This document shows positions 6,033 through 7,319 of a stretch of 7,319 nucleotides of DNA, piece after piece. The stretch spans positions 1 to 7,319 of the forward strand of contig JAKQSH010000223.1 in assembly GCA_029570245.1 (NCBI GenBank). Direction: 5' to 3'. Numbering within the stretch: position 1 is the first letter of the stretch; every line of letters begins with the position of its first letter. This DNA comes from Deltaproteobacteria bacterium. GTDB taxonomy: Bacteria; Myxococcota_A; SURF-8. Below the pieces are notes generated by a model that worked only from the letters and a program-made list of their open reading frames with translations, had not been told where the DNA came from and made no database searches. Both the position numbers and the translations under genes were made by a program.

Positions 6033-6102
6033 GTCGAGGCACTGAAAGATGTATTCTCGGTCGATGCCTGAACCGATGTGTAATTTCTCTTACTATTATT
6101 CT

Positions 6103-6114
6103 GGAGGGAAAATG
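6103..6114 (+). promoter_or_regulatory. Strong ribosome binding site fixing the protease start
   Basis: GGAGGG (6103-6108) lies three bases before the ATG at 6112-6114, or four to five counting from GGAGG. It decides the start, and the resulting product begins with a good lipoprotein signal. The promoter must lie in 6033-6100; TACTAT/TATTAT at 6091-6099 are -10-like, but no matching -35 is evident. Confidence 0.75.
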
Positions 6115-7319
6115 TCGAATCGTCGTTGCCTGTCGCTGTTGCTGGTGTTGTGCCTGCTGCCCGAGCTGATTTCATGTGCGGCCAAATCCATCGACGATGG
6201 CCGGGCTGAGCAGATTCAGAAAGTCAGGATCGAAAAGCTGGATGATCTTCCAAGGCACATGTACAAAGTGCCTGACACTGCAGTAAAGCTTATGAATGAT
6301 GAGGCGCAGTTCAGAGATTTTCTGACGAAGTTCGAAGCCGACCTGATTCTTGACCTCGAAAAATATGACATCACCGATAAGACCACCGTCAAGAATTTCT
6401 ACGCTCTGCTCACTGCAACAGCGATGATAGAAGATCGTTACGACGACGCACTGAAATACATCCAGCTTCGGCGCGAAATGGAAGACAAACCCGATTTGAA
6501 GCTCACCACCGGAATTACAGCCTCTACCATTATTCGAGCCCGGCAGCAGAAAGAAATGGCGTTCGAAGAGGCGTTCCGTGCCGAATTGAAAGCCAGTCTG
6601 GAGAAATTGCCCTATAACACCGTTGCCAATGTCGTCAAGGAAATCAAAAGCGGTACGGAAATCATGTCGGAGAATCTGTTCATCGGAATCATTCTCGAAA
6701 AAGTTGAACCGGCCGCCAAATCCGGTGAAATATCGCGCGATCTGGCTGAAACATTAATTTATGTGAAAATGCAGATGAAAGATTATCTTCAGCTCAAAGA
6801 CATTATAGTTGAGGAGTTCGCACGCTATATCGCCGCCAACGATGTTAAAAAGCCTGATATCTGGGCGAAGAGAGATTTCAGTCTGATGGATGAAAAACCG
6901 GAAAATCTCAAGCCCGTAAACATCGCGATATGGGACAGCGGCCTGGATGTCGCAGTGTTTAAAGACAATTTATGGAGGAATATCGCCGAAACTCCCGGCA
7001 ACGACAAAGACGATGATCTGAACGGTTTTGTTGACGATGTGAACGGTATCGGATTCGATCTTCATTCCAACAAAATCAAAGATGTGATTTACGTTATGGA
7101 TTGCGGCCCGGAAGAAGTGGAGCAGGGCAGGTTGTTTTTAAAAGGCTTTACCGATCTCAGCGCTAATCTCGATACCAGAGAAGCTTCTGAGCTGAAAAAA
7201 CACCTTTCGTCTCTGCCTGCCGATAAAGTGAAGCCGTTCATCGAGTCCATAAGTCGCTATTCAATATACGTACATGGAACGCATGTCGGCGGAATAGCTG
7301 TCAACGGCAACCCGGCGGC
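6112..7319 (+). CDS. Subtilisin-family (S8) protease lipoprotein, 3' end cut by window
   Basis: The frame is open from the ATG at 6112 to the window edge (402 codons and two bases), so the gene is partial at its 3' end. The product starts with a basic n-region (SNRR), a hydrophobic core and LISC, giving lipidated Cys22 and envelope anchoring. Residues 23-262 form a mainly helical, charged region without an obvious I9-type propeptide signature. The protease domain begins at VNIAIWDSGLD, with catalytic Asp275, followed by NDKDDDLNGFVDDVNGIGFD (297-316), the Asp-rich calcium-binding-like motif of many secreted S8 enzymes. The catalytic His388 lies in HGTHVGG; the Ser motif (GTS) must lie beyond the window. 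Asp and His are 113 residues apart, against about 32 in subtilisin, because of a helical insertion (about 317-385). It has its own ribosome binding site behind a terminator and is probably expressed independently. Confidence 0.88.
   Translation, partial: MSNRRCLSLLLVLCLLPELISCAAKSIDDGRAEQIQKVRIEKLDDLPRHMYKVPDTAVKLMNDEAQFRDFLTKFEADLILDLEKYDITDKTTVKNFYALLTATAMIEDRYDDALKYIQLRREMEDKPDLKLTTGITASTIIRARQQKEMAFEEAFRAELKASLEKLPYNTVANVVKEIKSGTEIMSENLFIGIILEKVEPAAKSGEISRDLAETLIYVKMQMKDYLQLKDIIVEEFARYIAANDVKKPDIWAKRDFSLMDEKPENLKPVNIAIWDSGLDVAVFKDNLWRNIAETPGNDKDDDLNGFVDDVNGIGFDLHSNKIKDVIYVMDCGPEEVEQGRLFLKGFTDLSANLDTREASELKKHLSSLPADKVKPFIESISRYSIYVHGTHVGGIAVNGNPA

Noticed and set aside
6057..6076. Inverted repeat TCGGT...ACCGA upstream of the protease gene as an operator
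   Set aside because: The arms are only 5 bp with a 10-base spacer; this is expected by chance and no regulator gene is nearby.

Overview
The window looks like chromosomal DNA of a Gram-negative bacterium with a strong lipoprotein habit. Three of the seven genes start with a lipoprotein signal peptide ending in LISAC or LISC. Two of these continue into long acidic linkers rich in Asp, Glu, Ser and Gly (DGD-type repeats) before the folded domain. In my general knowledge such linkers are common in Myxococcota/Bradymonadota-like 'deltaproteobacterial' lineages and some related uncultured phyla. That placement is inference, because no rRNA or marker gene is present. Coding density is high; I see no tRNA, rRNA, CRISPR array or intact insertion sequence.

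Layout. Positions 1-327 hold no gene I can defend, but they contain a good leftward sigma70-like promoter (182-210) and unusually open reading frames. Four genes then lie on the minus strand (4630 down to 328). In transcription order they are a beta-propeller-like lipoprotein, a lipoprotein with a phosphatidylinositol-phospholipase-C X-like domain, a small pyridoxamine-phosphate-oxidase-like flavin-barrel protein, and a multi-pass membrane protein of the lysylphosphatidylglycerol synthase transmembrane/UPF0104 type. The first two overlap by a few bases and the remaining gaps are 54 and 36 nt, so the four could be one operon. Positions 4631-4800 form a divergent promoter region. Rightward from there come a YigZ/IMPACT-family gene, a START-like (DUF2505-like) gene followed by a very clear intrinsic terminator (5991-6032), and the 5' part of a lipoprotein subtilisin-type (S8) protease that runs off the window at 7319.

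How the genes may work together. The leftward cluster combines a predicted surface- or periplasm-anchored phospholipase C-like enzyme, a companion propeller lipoprotein with the same anchor and linker design, and an integral membrane protein from a phospholipid-linked family. An envelope-lipid function is a reasonable hypothesis, but nothing in the sequence names a substrate. The rightward genes look like independent units: YigZ is a widespread housekeeping family, the START-like protein is probably cytosolic, and the protease has its own strong ribosome binding site downstream of the terminator.

Nothing here is a recognisable new defence or mobile system. The most unusual items are the linker-tethered PLC-like/propeller lipoprotein pair, the large insertion between the catalytic Asp and His of the S8 protease, and a strong ribosome binding site upstream of yigZ that is in phase with a different reading frame.
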